From Aeromonas sp. FDAARGOS 1405 (GTDB lineage: Bacteria > Pseudomonadota > Gammaproteobacteria > Enterobacterales > Aeromonadaceae), in NCBI RefSeq assembly GCF_019048265.1, contig NZ_CP077311.1, positions 470,001 through 534,000 of the forward strand: DNA of 64,000 bases. Direction: 5' to 3'. Below are positions 1-9,328 of this stretch, one piece after another (positions within the stretch are counted from its first letter, which is position 1; every line of letters starts with the position of its first letter). Made by a program: the position numbers and the translations under genes. Under the pieces are notes generated by a model that was not told the origin of the DNA, did no database searches, and worked only from the letters and a program-made list of their open reading frames with translations.

Positions 1-629
1 CGCAGCAGGAAGTCCGGCTGACCACAGGAGCGACGCTCACGCTTTTGCATTTCGGCGGAGCAGGTGACCGCATCCGTCCCCTCTTTATTGACGCAGATGT
101 AGATCTCCCGCAGGAAGCGGCCACCATCGGCGCAAGCCACCGTGATGTTGTCGGGCGCCAGCCACTGGTTGGCGCTCGCCAGATCGGCCTTGAGCTGGAA
201 GGTGCTCTTGCGCAGCGGCGCTTCCGGGGATTGATAGGCCACCGGGATCTTCACCTTCTGGCGCAGATCGCTAGCCAGCTGATGGAAGGCCTGCTGGCTC
301 AGACCGGAGCAGGTACCGTGCTTCTCCCACTCATGGCGATAGAGGAAACGGCTGGGGTAAAGGTCGGCAAACTCGCTCTCCATATCGGGATCGAGCCGTT
401 CGCGGGTGCAACTGCTGGGATAACCGCGATCGTACTGAGGCCAGAGACCGTGCAGCACGAACCCCAGCTTGCGGGAACACTGGTCCCGATCCGCCGGTTT
501 GACGGCGCAGTGCTCGGGCGACCAGGAGAGCGCCATGGCGTAATAATCAAACTCCCCCGCCTCCCCTTTGGCCTGTGCGGCCGAGGAGAGCAACAAACCA
601 CCCGCCAGCAGGGCAATCATCTTCTTCAT
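1..629 (-). CDS. Ribonuclease T2 family protein (3' end outside window)
   Basis: Secreted or periplasmic RNase of the T2 (RNase I) family, cleaving single-stranded RNA through a 2',3'-cyclic phosphate. The reading frame is open to the window edge, so the C-terminus is missing. The visible 209 residues start with a signal peptide (MKKMIALLAG..., cleavage likely after the Ala-Gln-Ala near residue 20). Both family active-site blocks are present: FVLHGLWPQY (His60) and HEWEKHGTC (Glu100/Glu102, His104). Several cysteines fit the disulphide-rich family. The start is the ATG at 629; it is divergent from the carbonic anhydrase gene at 827. Identification rests on the two catalytic motifs and is secure; whether it acts in RNA scavenging or as an effector cannot be told. 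Confidence 0.93.
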   Translation of the reverse strand, partial: MKKMIALLAGGLLLSSAAQAKGEAGEFDYYAMALSWSPEHCAVKPADRDQCSRKLGFVLHGLWPQYDRGYPSSCTRERLDPDMESEFADLYPSRFLYRHEWEKHGTCSGLSQQAFHQLASDLRQKVKIPVAYQSPEAPLRKSTFQLKADLASANQWLAPDNITVACADGGRFLREIYICVNKEGTDAVTCSAEMQKRERRSCGQPDFLL

Positions 630-826
630 CTATATATATCCATTTCAACCAACTAGGGAATGGCTGCAATGCTCCCATATTCCAGCGCGCGGAAACAGTG
701 CTCCCGCCAAGGCTTGCGACAAGGGTCAGACCACTTCGGGGTTTCACCGGATAATAACGAGGCGTAAGCTGGCATCCTGGCGCCGGGTGCGCCACCGCAT
801 AATTTCAAGCAACCACAGGATGTAAC

Positions 827-1387
827 ATGATCCGCAAGAATCCCTCCGGCCATCTGCCTGTCATCGACGAATCCGCCTATATCGACAAGACCGCCATCAT
901 CTGCGGCAAGGTGATCATCAAAGAGAATGTCTTTGTCGGCCCCTATGCGGTGATCCGTGCCGACGAGGTGGATGAGAGTGGAGATATGGAACCCATCGTC
1001 ATCGGCGCCAACTCCAATATCCAGGACGGGGTGGTGATCCACTCCAAATCCGGCGCCGCCGTCACCATCGGCGAGTACACCTCCATCGCCCACCGCAGCA
1101 TAGTCCACGGGCCGTGCGAAGTGGGGAACCGGGTCTTTATCGGCTTCAACAGCGTGCTGTTCAACTGCCATATCGGTGACGGTGCCGTGGTGCGTCACAA
1201 CTCGGTGATCGATGGCTGCGATCTGCCGCCGGAGTTCTACGTCCCCTCCACCACCCGTATCAACCAGCAGAGCGATCTGACCCATATCCCGCGGGTTTCG
1301 GTAGATGCCGCCGAGTTCTCCGAAGACGTGGCACACACCAATATCGATCTGGTCAAAGGGTACAAGGCGCTCTCCAACGAGTTCTGA
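827..1387 (+). CDS. Gamma-class carbonic anhydrase-like hexapeptide protein
   Basis: Predicted left-handed beta-helix protein of 186 aa related to the gamma carbonic anhydrases (Cam/CcmM/YrdA group), which hydrate CO2 to bicarbonate in a trimer. Hexapeptide repeats (I/V-G-x-x-x-x) run from about residue 20 to 130. Three histidines, His72, His89 and His94, have the spacing of the gamma-CA zinc ligands (two of them five residues apart), and Gln66 lies where the family has its active-site Gln. The C-terminal 40 residues form the expected helix. It is a single gene followed by an intrinsic terminator. Activity is inferred from ligand conservation; a non-enzymatic hexapeptide protein is possible. 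Confidence 0.82.
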   Translation: MIRKNPSGHLPVIDESAYIDKTAIICGKVIIKENVFVGPYAVIRADEVDESGDMEPIVIGANSNIQDGVVIHSKSGAAVTIGEYTSIAHRSIVHGPCEVGNRVFIGFNSVLFNCHIGDGAVVRHNSVIDGCDLPPEFYVPSTTRINQQSDLTHIPRVSVDAAEFSEDVAHTNIDLVKGYKALSNEF

Positions 1388-1414
1388 TCCCTTTCTTTAT
1401 GACCAGAGAACAAA

Positions 1415-1434
1415 ACGGGCGCCGAGGCGCCCGT
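1415..1434 (+). terminator. Intrinsic terminator of the carbonic anhydrase gene
   Basis: A 9-bp GC-rich stem (ACGGGCGCC / GGCGCCCGT) with a 2-nt loop lies 27 bases after the stop. The T-tract behind it is short and broken (TTGCTGTTTC). Confidence 0.75.
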
Positions 1435-1467
1435 TGCTGTTTCTATCTCTACTTATATATGTGCGGG

Positions 1468-2376
1468 TCAGGAGCACTTCTTCAGGCTGATATGCCAGTT
1501 GGCACCGGATTGCACCTGATGCTTGGCAGCGAAGCTGTCCATGTTCAGCGCCACCGACACCTGCAGCAGACTGTTGAGGTAGACCAGCGGCTGACCTTCC
1601 GGCACATCACCGAAGCTGCTGACGTAAGGGGCCTTGCCGTCATATTTGACCACATCCCCTTCACGGATCTTGATGCAGGCGTTATCCCCCTTGTTGATCC
1701 CCGCCTTGGTCAGCAAGGCATCGTCGATATTGGTCCAGACGTTGCCGTACTGCACATCGAGGATCGGGATGGTGCCCTTGAGGGTGCCATCTTTCTCTGC
1801 TACCGCAGGCTGATAGGGGATCTTCACTACCTCGGCGGGCAGCAGCGGGCCCACCTGCTCGTAGCTGATGGCGCCGGAGGCTAGCCGTGCGCCGGTATAG
1901 GCATACACATCGCGGCCGTGGAAGGTGTAGGACTTCTCGGAACCCTTGAGGCGGTTGAGTTTCTCGTCGATCTGGCGCACCGCCTCGATGCCGAAGTGCT
2001 CGGCCACCAGGGTCAGGGTGCCGTTGTCCGGAGTCACGATGTAGTGACCGCTCTTGGTCTTGAGCACCACAGACTTGCGCTCGGTGCCGACACCGGGATC
2101 CACCACGCTGACAAACACTGTGCCCTTGGGCCAATACTGCAGGGTCTGGTAGAGGCGGTAGGAGGCTTCCCAGATGTTGTAAGCCGGGATCTCGTGGGTC
2201 AGGTCATAGAGCGGCAGGGTGCGATCCACCCCGAAGGCGACCCCCTTCATGGCCGACACGGCGCCATCTTTGAGGCCGAAATCGGTCTGGATCACCAGCG
2301 CTTCGTTGGCGGCGGCGATGCCGCTTGCCAGCATGAGGGCGAGCGCGATGGCGCGGGGTGTGGTGCGAATATCCAT
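1468..2376 (-). CDS. Secreted SAM hydroxide adenosyltransferase family protein (DUF62)
   Basis: 302-aa member of the SAM hydroxide adenosyltransferase / fluorinase-chlorinase fold family, whose characterised relatives split S-adenosylmethionine with water or halide. Family motifs are visible: QTDFGLKDG near residue 30 (substrate Asp), VVDPGVGTERK near 93, TPDNG near 115 and FHGRDVY near 154, followed by the beta-barrel C-terminal domain. The start at 2376 gives a clear signal peptide (hydrophobic ALALMLASGIAAA, cleavage before Asn-Glu around residue 24), so the mature enzyme should be periplasmic. That is odd for an enzyme using a cytoplasmic cofactor. Four Cys are scattered. Family assignment is firm; the in vivo substrate is unknown. 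Confidence 0.85.
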   Translation of the reverse strand: MDIRTTPRAIALALMLASGIAAANEALVIQTDFGLKDGAVSAMKGVAFGVDRTLPLYDLTHEIPAYNIWEASYRLYQTLQYWPKGTVFVSVVDPGVGTERKSVVLKTKSGHYIVTPDNGTLTLVAEHFGIEAVRQIDEKLNRLKGSEKSYTFHGRDVYAYTGARLASGAISYEQVGPLLPAEVVKIPYQPAVAEKDGTLKGTIPILDVQYGNVWTNIDDALLTKAGINKGDNACIKIREGDVVKYDGKAPYVSSFGDVPEGQPLVYLNSLLQVSVALNMDSFAAKHQVQSGANWHISLKKCS

Positions 2377-2574
2377 ATCTGAACTCCTGAATCATCTGAG
2401 GATAACGAAACGGCGATAGCCATTTAGACATCCAGACTGCCACCAATGGATTTTTTTGCAAGGGGTTTGCAACAAAGTGAGGGACGACTCGCAGAAATTG
2501 TGCTCGCAAAACGTCGGCGGCGGGGGTATCAAAGGCAGAATGGGAAAACGTTTACAATACAGGAGCTCAGCACC

Positions 2575-3039
2575 ATGACACAACCCGTACCGGAGATGAT
2601 GACCCTGCTGCTGGAGATTGGTGAACAGAGCAGTCAGCTCTGGCTGAGCCAGCCAGATGCGGCCCCGTCACACTACCCGCTGGCCTTTGGCACCCACGCC
2701 ATCCAGCCCGGACCGTTTCGCAATGCGCCACCCACCCCGCTCGAACTGGAGCGGGCCATCATGGTGGTGGAAGATGAGCTGATGCGCATCGCCCCACAGA
2801 TCCCGCCCGGCTTGCAGCTGACCCTGCGCAGCCAACCCTCACTGGCCGAAGCGCTGGGGGACAACCAGCTCGACCGGGATCTGGTGGAGCAAGCCTTTGG
2901 CCAGCTGGCCGCGATGGCGGAAGGGGATCCCCTCGCCGCCAGCTTGCTGCCACGCGACGAGCACTTTGCCGCCGTGCTGCTGATCGTCAGGGAGTGGCTG
3001 CACCATCTGGCCAGCGAGAGCGTGCTGATCGTGGAGTAG
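2575..3039 (+). CDS. Hypothetical protein, 154 aa
   Basis: I do not recognise this family. The frame is open from 2446 but the ATG at 2575 is chosen because AGGAG lies a few bases upstream (GGAGCTCAGCACCATG). The product is acidic and rich in Leu, Pro and Ala, with no signal peptide, membrane segment or metal motif. The second half (about residues 80-150) looks helical. It stands alone: divergent from the SAM-hydrolase-like gene and about 220 bases ahead of the helicase gene on the same strand. Codon use and GC match the surrounding core genome, so it is probably a native Aeromonas gene. Confidence 0.6.
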   Translation: MTQPVPEMMTLLLEIGEQSSQLWLSQPDAAPSHYPLAFGTHAIQPGPFRNAPPTPLELERAIMVVEDELMRIAPQIPPGLQLTLRSQPSLAEALGDNQLDRDLVEQAFGQLAAMAEGDPLAASLLPRDEHFAAVLLIVREWLHHLASESVLIVE

Positions 3040-3256
3040 TGTCATGGCTGATGCCCCTTGCACTGCCGACTCGCGGTAAAACAGAAGCGCGGCGACGAGG
3101 TCCTGCGCCACCGCCATGCGCGGCATGCAAAACCGGGAGCTATGCGCCCTTGCTCATCATCGCCTTCTGCCGCGCCCCCAGCTTCTGTTACCATCGCGGC
3201 CACGATCACTCATTGCATCGTGGCCGCAGGCCGCGATAACCCCGACTGGTGCCCCT

Positions 3257-4507
3257 ATGTCCACAGCCTCCTTTGCCGAACTGGCCCTCTCCCCCCGTCT
3301 GCAGCAGACCCTGACCGAGCTCGGCTATGCCGCCCCCACCCCCATTCAGGCTCGTGCCATCCCGGTCATTCTGGCAGGGCGGGATCTGATGGCGGGGGCC
3401 CAGACCGGCACCGGCAAAACCGCCGCCTTTGTGCTGCCGCTGCTGGAGCAGTTGCTGGCGCAGCCGCAAGCAGAATCCCCGCGCCCAATCCGTGCGCTGG
3501 TGCTGGTGCCGACCCGCGAGCTGGCGGTGCAGGTCGCCGAGAGCGTCGCGCGCTACGGCCAGGGGACAGGTCTCACCAGCACGCTGGTCTACGGCGGGGT
3601 GAGCATCGCGGCGCAGGTAGAGGCGCTTCAAGCCGGGGTGGATCTGCTGATCGCCACCCCGGGCCGTTTGCTCGATCATCTGCGTCAGGGGGCCTTGAGC
3701 CTGGATAGCCTGCGCCATCTGGTGTTTGACGAGGCCGATCGCATGCTCGACATGGGCTTTATGGACGAGATCAAGGCGCTGCTCAAACAGATCCCGGTGG
3801 ATCGCCAAACCCTGCTCTTCTCCGCCACCTGCGACGACAACCTGTTTGCCCTCTGCAAGGTGCTGCTGCGCGACCCCGAGTTGATTGAAGTTACACCGCG
3901 CAACACCACGGCGGCCGAGGTGGAGCAGCGGGTCTACACGGTGGACAGCGATCGCAAGCTGGCGCTGGTCGAACACATGCTGAAAGTGAAAAGGTGGGCA
4001 CCGGCGCTTATCTTCAGCCGCACCCGTCAGGGGGCGGACAAACTGGCCCAGCAGCTTGGCAAGACGGGCATCAATGCGCTGGCCTTCCACGGCGATCTGT
4101 CGCAAAGTGCGCGGGAGAAGGTGCTGCTGGAGTTTCGCACCGGCACCTTGCAGGCGCTGGTCGCCACCGACGTGGCGGCCCGCGGCCTCGATATCACGGA
4201 TCTCAACTATGTGATTAACCTCGAGTTCCCGTTTGTGGCCGAGGATTACGTCCACCGTATCGGTCGCACAGGCCGTGCCGGCAACAAGGGGCTCGCCATC
4301 ACCCTGTTCAGTCCGGAAGATGCCCCCCTGTTGGAGAAGGTGGAAGCTGTGCTCGACACCCGTTTGCCCCAGCAGTGGTTTCCGGGCTTTGAGCCAGATC
4401 TCACCCGCTTCGAGCCCGAGCCGCGTCGCAACAGCAAGGCGGCTCAGAAGCAGCGCGCCAGAAAGCAGGCCCTCGCTGGCAACAAGGGTGGCAAGGGCAA
4501 GCGTTAA
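3257..4507 (+). CDS. rhlE: DEAD-box RNA helicase, RhlE type
   Basis: ATP-dependent RNA helicase of 416 aa with the complete DEAD-box motif set in order: Q-motif region (FAELALSPRLQQ, PTPIQ), Walker A AQTGTGKT, PTRELAVQ, TPGRLLDHL, DEAD in VFDEADRMLDMGF, SAT (FSATCDD), then domain 2 with the IFSRTRQGADKL, ATDVAARGLD and HRIGRTGR motifs. The C-terminal tail is short and very basic (repeated Lys/Arg/Gly), as in RhlE, and probably binds RNA. The open frame extends to 3116, but the upstream residues are not family-like and the ATG at 3257 begins the canonical Q-motif. RhlE-type helicases help ribosome assembly and RNA turnover. Symbol inferred from overall similarity. Confidence 0.88.
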   Translation: MSTASFAELALSPRLQQTLTELGYAAPTPIQARAIPVILAGRDLMAGAQTGTGKTAAFVLPLLEQLLAQPQAESPRPIRALVLVPTRELAVQVAESVARYGQGTGLTSTLVYGGVSIAAQVEALQAGVDLLIATPGRLLDHLRQGALSLDSLRHLVFDEADRMLDMGFMDEIKALLKQIPVDRQTLLFSATCDDNLFALCKVLLRDPELIEVTPRNTTAAEVEQRVYTVDSDRKLALVEHMLKVKRWAPALIFSRTRQGADKLAQQLGKTGINALAFHGDLSQSAREKVLLEFRTGTLQALVATDVAARGLDITDLNYVINLEFPFVAEDYVHRIGRTGRAGNKGLAITLFSPEDAPLLEKVEAVLDTRLPQQWFPGFEPDLTRFEPEPRRNSKAAQKQRARKQALAGNKGGKGKR

Positions 4508-4527
4508 ACCTCCCCTGCGCCGCCAAT

Positions 4528-4554
4528 AAAAAAACGCCCGCACGGGCGTTTTTT
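4528..4554 (+). terminator. Intrinsic terminator after rhlE
   Basis: Stem ACGCCCG / CGGGCGT flanked by A-tract and T-tract (AAAAAAACGCCCG...CGGGCGTTTTTT). It can serve both rhlE (+) and the convergent flippase gene (-). Confidence 0.85.
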
Positions 4555-4591
4555 GTTATCTGACAGGAGCCTGCTCTTGGCGAGTAGCACC

Positions 4592-5863
4592 CTAGCGGGT
4601 CGCCAGCACCAGTGGCAGGGATCGCAAGATCTGCCGCTCTGCCAGGGTCGAGAGGATGAACATCACCATATAGCCAAGCCCCAGCGCCACGATAATCGCC
4701 ACCACGTTGGCAGTGAACTCGGCCACCAGATAGTAGGCGGCGACCAGCGCCACTATGCCCGCCAACCGGATCAGCAGACTCTGGGTAAAGTAACCGTGGG
4801 CCTTGATGTAGGCGAGCTGATAGCCGTTGAGCATCATAAAGATAAAGAAGATGGAGAAGTGGAACAGCACAGGCACCGCCCCCACGTAGTCGGCGGGGAA
4901 GAACAACAGCACCAGCGGCTTGCCCGCCAGCAGCATCAAGCCAAAGAAGATCAGGCTGACGATGGCGGAGAGACGGAAGATCCAGCTGCGGATCATCCTG
5001 ATCTGGCGGTGATCGCCGTTGCGCAGATTAACCGCCAGCTCAGGCAGCACAAAGCGGTAGATGGGGAAGACGAACAAGGTGGTCATATAGGTGAAGATGG
5101 GGCGCACCACCACCTGAAAATCCCCCAGCTCGTCGAGGCTGAAGTGGCGGATGGTGAGCAGCACAGTGATGTAAATCATCAGGATGCTGGCCCCCGCCTC
5201 CAGGGAGGCGGTAAAGCTCTTCTTCACATAGCTCACCATTTCGGGGCCGAGCGCCACCTTGGCGAGCGGCCTGGTGGCGATGGCCCGGCGCCGCGAAACA
5301 TACATATAACCGGCGATGGCGAGCGACGAGAAGGTCAGCCCGTAGAAGAGCGAGGCAAGCGCATCCATCCCGAGCCCGAAATAGCAGGCCATAAACAGCA
5401 GGCCGTTGGCCAGCGGCTCCAGCCAGGTGACCCGGTTGGAGAGCGCATACATCCGGTACATCGCGACCAGATTGGTGAAGTAGACCTTGAGCCCCAGCCC
5501 GAAGATAACCCCCACCAGTTGCAGATACTCCACCCGGATATGGAGCCCGTGCTTGATATAGGGGATCACCGCTCCCCAGGTGAGCAGCACAATACCGATG
5601 AGGAAGTAGCGAAAGATATTAATGATGTCCCGATCGTTTTTGGTCTGGGAGTAGCTCACCACCATGGATGAGCGAAAACCTGTCATCAGGATAAAGGAGA
5701 GGGATATCAAATCCACCACGCTGTTGAACAGCGCCAGCTCCCCCTTGGCGACCCACTGCGCCAGCCACACCTTGAAGGCGAAGCCGATAACGATGCTGAC
5801 CAGCGAGGCCCACATCCCGGTGATAAAGGCCTGTTTGAGGCGGGCGAGAGAGGCGTATTGCAT
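4592..5863 (-). CDS. Polysaccharide flippase-like membrane protein (MOP superfamily)
   Basis: 423-aa integral membrane protein with about 12 hydrophobic segments spread over its whole length (for example residues 15-35, 85-105, 115-135, 210-235 and 290-315) and short charged loops, the pattern of Wzx/oligosaccharide flippases of the MOP superfamily. It is predicted to move a lipid-linked saccharide across the inner membrane. No glycosyltransferases or polymerase lie near it, so it is not in an O-antigen cluster; the substrate is unknown. The ATG at 5863 starts the first amphipathic segment. Family placement is by topology and general resemblance, so another MOP-type transporter cannot be excluded. 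Confidence 0.68.
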   Translation of the reverse strand: MQYASLARLKQAFITGMWASLVSIVIGFAFKVWLAQWVAKGELALFNSVVDLISLSFILMTGFRSSMVVSYSQTKNDRDIINIFRYFLIGIVLLTWGAVIPYIKHGLHIRVEYLQLVGVIFGLGLKVYFTNLVAMYRMYALSNRVTWLEPLANGLLFMACYFGLGMDALASLFYGLTFSSLAIAGYMYVSRRRAIATRPLAKVALGPEMVSYVKKSFTASLEAGASILMIYITVLLTIRHFSLDELGDFQVVVRPIFTYMTTLFVFPIYRFVLPELAVNLRNGDHRQIRMIRSWIFRLSAIVSLIFFGLMLLAGKPLVLLFFPADYVGAVPVLFHFSIFFIFMMLNGYQLAYIKAHGYFTQSLLIRLAGIVALVAAYYLVAEFTANVVAIIVALGLGYMVMFILSTLAERQILRSLPLVLATR

Positions 5864-5963
5864 AACGAAAATTTATGGTTTTCCGGGGAATGACTAAACG
5901 CCATCTTATGAAAGCCCACCCGCCTTGAACAGCCTTAATCCCGCGCACTCACAACAACCAAGG

Positions 5964-5991
5964 GCAAAAGGCCCGCTCCCGGGCGTTTTGC
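5964..5991. other. Orphan imperfect hairpin in a divergent intergenic region
   Basis: GCAAAAGGCCCG and CGGGCGTTTTGC pair with one mismatch between two divergent genes (starts at 5863 and 6193), where no terminator is expected. It could be the end of a small RNA or a relic. The rest of 5864-6192 holds the promoter listed at 6110 and nothing else I can support. Confidence 0.3.
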
Positions 5992-6109
5992 TGTTCACCA
6001 CTTTTGATGACCCGCCAGTTGCCCTGCACCACCCCATCTCCACAAGGCCAGAGCAGCCCAAATAACCAGCCGCAATTAATCGAATACTCATTTGGTGTAA
6101 TTGATGGAT

Positions 6110-6138
6110 TTGGCATCCACCATTACCCCTCTTATAGT
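6110..6138 (+). promoter_or_regulatory. Sigma-70 promoter for the DASS transporter gene
   Basis: TTGGCA, then 17 bases, then TATAGT, a near-consensus sigma-70 promoter ending 55 bases before the start codon at 6193. Confidence 0.6.
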
Positions 6139-6192
6139 AGGGCCGAAGCGGCCTCAATCGCTCCCTCCCCACTCATTCCGGACAGGAATCTT

Positions 6193-7617
6193 ATGAAAAA
6201 ACTCACTCTCGCCCAGCTCGCCGCACTCGTGACCGTGCTGCTGGCTATCGTCTGCTGGCAGCTGCCAGCCCCGGCCGGACTGGCACCGGCGGCCTACCAC
6301 ACCGCCATTCTGTTTATCGCCACCATTCTGGTCATCGTCACCAACATAGCGCCGACCGGCTATATCGCCATCCTCTCCCTCGGGCTCTACGCCGTGCTCC
6401 ATGCCGGTGGCGAAGCGACCCCCAAGGCGGCCATCGAAGGGGCGCTGGTCGACTTCAACCACCCGCTGATCTGGCTTATCGTCATCGCCTTCATGATTGC
6501 CAGCGCCTTTGCCAAGACCGGCCTTGGCAAGCGGATCGCCCTGCTGCTGCTCAGCCGCTTTGGCCAGTCCACCCTGCGCTCCGCCTACTGTCTGGCGGTT
6601 GCCGACTTTATTCTGGCCCCCGCCACCCCGAGCAACACGGCCCGCGCCGCCATCGTCGCCCCCATTGCCGACTCGCTGGCCAAGACCATCAACAAGGATG
6701 ACCGCAAGCTGGGGCAGTTCCTGCTCTCCAGCGTCAGCGCCATGAACGACGCCTCGGCGGTCGCCTTCAGCACCGGCTTTGCCGGCAATCTGGCGCTGGT
6801 CGGCATTGCCGCCAGCGTCGCCGGGCTGACGGTCGGCTTTCGCGAATGGGCGCTCTATCTGCTGCCGCCCGCCATCGGTCTGCTGCTGATCATGCCGCTG
6901 GTGCTCTATATGGTGATCCGCCCCGAGACCCGCGACACGCCGGATGCCCCCCGCTTCGCCCGCGAGGAGCTGGCCAAAATGGGCCCCCTCTCCCGCCATG
7001 AGAAAAGCCTGCTCGGGGTCTTTGTCGGTCTGGTGGTGCTCTGGGTCGGCGGCAGCAATCTGGGGCTGGATGCCACCACGGTCGCCTTTCTCGGTCTGGC
7101 CGCCCTGCTGCTGCTCGGGGTGCTGAACTGGAACGATGTGAAGGGCAACAGCGCCGCCTTCGATACCCTGATCTGGTTCAGCGTGCTGATGGGGATGGCC
7201 GACAACCTGAAACGGGTCGGCTTTACCGGCTGGCTGGGGGATGAACTCTCCGGCTTTATGCACAGCACCCTCGGCGGGCTCGGCACCATTCCCATGCTGC
7301 TGGTGGTGATGGGGCTCTACCTCTTTACCTCCTACGCTTTCGCCTCGGCCACCGCCAAGGTGGTGGCGCTGGCGCCGGTCATTGCCGGGGCCCTGCTGGC
7401 GGTCGGCGTACCTGCCGAGCTAGCCATCTTCAGCATCGCCGCCATCACCAACGTCGGCTGCAACCTCGCCACCTACTCCCACGCCCGCATCCCGCTGCTG
7501 ATGGGGATGGGCTATCACACCAGCGCGGAGTGGATGCGCATCGGTCTGGTGATCGCCATCGTGGGCTTTGCCGTGGTGATGAGCATCGGCCTCACCTGGT
7601 GGCAGTGGCTGATCTGA
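6193..7617 (+). CDS. DASS-family divalent anion:Na+ symporter
   Basis: 474-aa inner-membrane transporter of the divalent anion:Na+ symporter family (CitT/TtdT/SdcS group), importing or exchanging C4- or citrate-type carboxylates. About 12 membrane segments are visible. The family's signature repeats appear as PATPSNTARAAIVAP near residue 140 and, in the second half, the TNVGCNLATYSHARIP block near 420, which corresponds to the second substrate/Na+ site. The ATG at 6193 follows AGGAATCTT and gives the usual N-terminus, although the frame is open from 6004. It is a single-gene unit with its own promoter and terminator. The exact substrate is not deducible. Confidence 0.85.
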   Translation: MKKLTLAQLAALVTVLLAIVCWQLPAPAGLAPAAYHTAILFIATILVIVTNIAPTGYIAILSLGLYAVLHAGGEATPKAAIEGALVDFNHPLIWLIVIAFMIASAFAKTGLGKRIALLLLSRFGQSTLRSAYCLAVADFILAPATPSNTARAAIVAPIADSLAKTINKDDRKLGQFLLSSVSAMNDASAVAFSTGFAGNLALVGIAASVAGLTVGFREWALYLLPPAIGLLLIMPLVLYMVIRPETRDTPDAPRFAREELAKMGPLSRHEKSLLGVFVGLVVLWVGGSNLGLDATTVAFLGLAALLLLGVLNWNDVKGNSAAFDTLIWFSVLMGMADNLKRVGFTGWLGDELSGFMHSTLGGLGTIPMLLVVMGLYLFTSYAFASATAKVVALAPVIAGALLAVGVPAELAIFSIAAITNVGCNLATYSHARIPLLMGMGYHTSAEWMRIGLVIAIVGFAVVMSIGLTWWQWLI

Positions 7618-7620
7618 TAG

Positions 7621-7647
7621 CAAAAGGGCCCGTAACGGGCCCTTTTG
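7621..7647 (+). terminator. Intrinsic terminator, DASS gene / cphA side
   Basis: Perfect 12-bp arms CAAAAGGGCCCG / CGGGCCCTTTTG with a 3-nt loop, directly behind the transporter stop; it reads in both directions and can also stop cphA transcripts. Confidence 0.85.
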
Positions 7648-7721
7648 CATAGAGGGTGTGCAGCGTTTCATACCGGCGCTGCGCTTGCCACAAGCTGCGG
7701 CATTGTTAAAAACAGCGCGGG

Positions 7722-8540
<819 letters not shown>

Positions 8541-8592
8541 TTAAGCAGTGGGCAGAAGATACGGGGGATTTGTGAGGGGAGAATGAGGTTGT

Positions 8593-8608
8593 GTGAAGAG
8601 AAGGTGAA
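8593..8608 (-). promoter_or_regulatory. BlrA (CreB-like) tag upstream of cphA
   Basis: On the minus strand the sequence reads TTCAC-CTTCTC-TTCAC, an exact match to the TTCAC-N6-TTCAC tag that the response regulator BlrA/CreB recognises before Aeromonas beta-lactamase genes. It lies 107-122 bases ahead of the cphA start. Confidence 0.8.
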
Positions 8609-8727
8609 GTCTGGGGGAAGTCAGGGGGAATTCAGAAAAAAACAGGGGGAATCGGCGACGAGCCACGACCAATATGGCGATCGACGGTACGGGAAGTGGA
8701 GAGAGGTAAAGGCTCAAAACGAAACGA

Positions 8728-8892
8728 CAACACAGATAGCAGCCCCTCACCCTAGCCCTCTCCCGAGGGAGAGGGGATGGCCCGTGCCAATTCCAAGCCA
8801 CTCATATTCACCCGCACCACAGAGCCAACGCACAATCAGCGGAGCATATTTGCCCCCTTCTCCCCTTGCGGGAGAAGGGCTGGGGATGAGGG
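8728..8892. repeat. Composite palindromic repeat, copy 1
   Basis: About 165 bp. The left part carries CCCCTCACCCTAGCCCTC and the hairpin CTCTCCCGAGGGAGAG; the right part carries a hairpin around CTTCTCCCCTTGCGGGAGAAG and ends GATGAGGGG. The two ends are inverted relative to each other (CCCCTCAYCC termini). Non-coding, REP/MITE-like; a close copy lies 304 bp downstream. Confidence 0.75.
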
Positions 8893-9031
8893 GGGAGGTA
8901 ACAATAAGCCACATCATGTAGTTTACCGCGAATAGCCTGATAGCAAGAGAAGCCGAAAACACTGAACACATGCGGCCTCTCGGCGACCTCCCTTTCGCGA
9001 TCGTCCGAATACGCTTCGCTATTCGAACCTG

Positions 9032-9177
9032 CAACACAGATAGCGGCCCCTCACCCTAACCCTCTCCCGAGGGAGAGGGGATGGCCCGTGCCAATTCCAA
9101 GCCCGGTTGCCAGACCACATCAGAGGCGCATATTTGCCCCCTTCTCCCCTTGCGGGAGAAGGGCTGGGGATGAGGGG
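9032..9177. repeat. Composite palindromic repeat, copy 2
   Basis: Same element as at 8728 in the same orientation, about 146 bp, with a shorter and different centre. The outer 70 and 49 bp are nearly identical between copies. Between the copies (8893-9031) lies only an imperfect hairpin, CGAATA...TATTCG near 9006-9025. No gene is visible in 8487-9328. Confidence 0.75.
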
Positions 9178-9328
9178 TGGTAAATGGCAATACGAAAGCT
9201 CAATACTCGAGATAATTTATTGATCTATGTCGAATTTGATCGGGAAGTAACTTCCCTAAAAAATATTTCTAGCTATGATGCTCATTTGATGACAAAAACA
9301 TGTTGAAACTATTTTCCGGGAAAGCACT

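Noticed and set aside
3206..4543. 445-aa minus-strand open frame opposite the rhlE-type helicase
   Set aside because: It is the antisense of a clearly coding gene, with typical shadow composition (His/Gln/Arg-rich) and no family motif.
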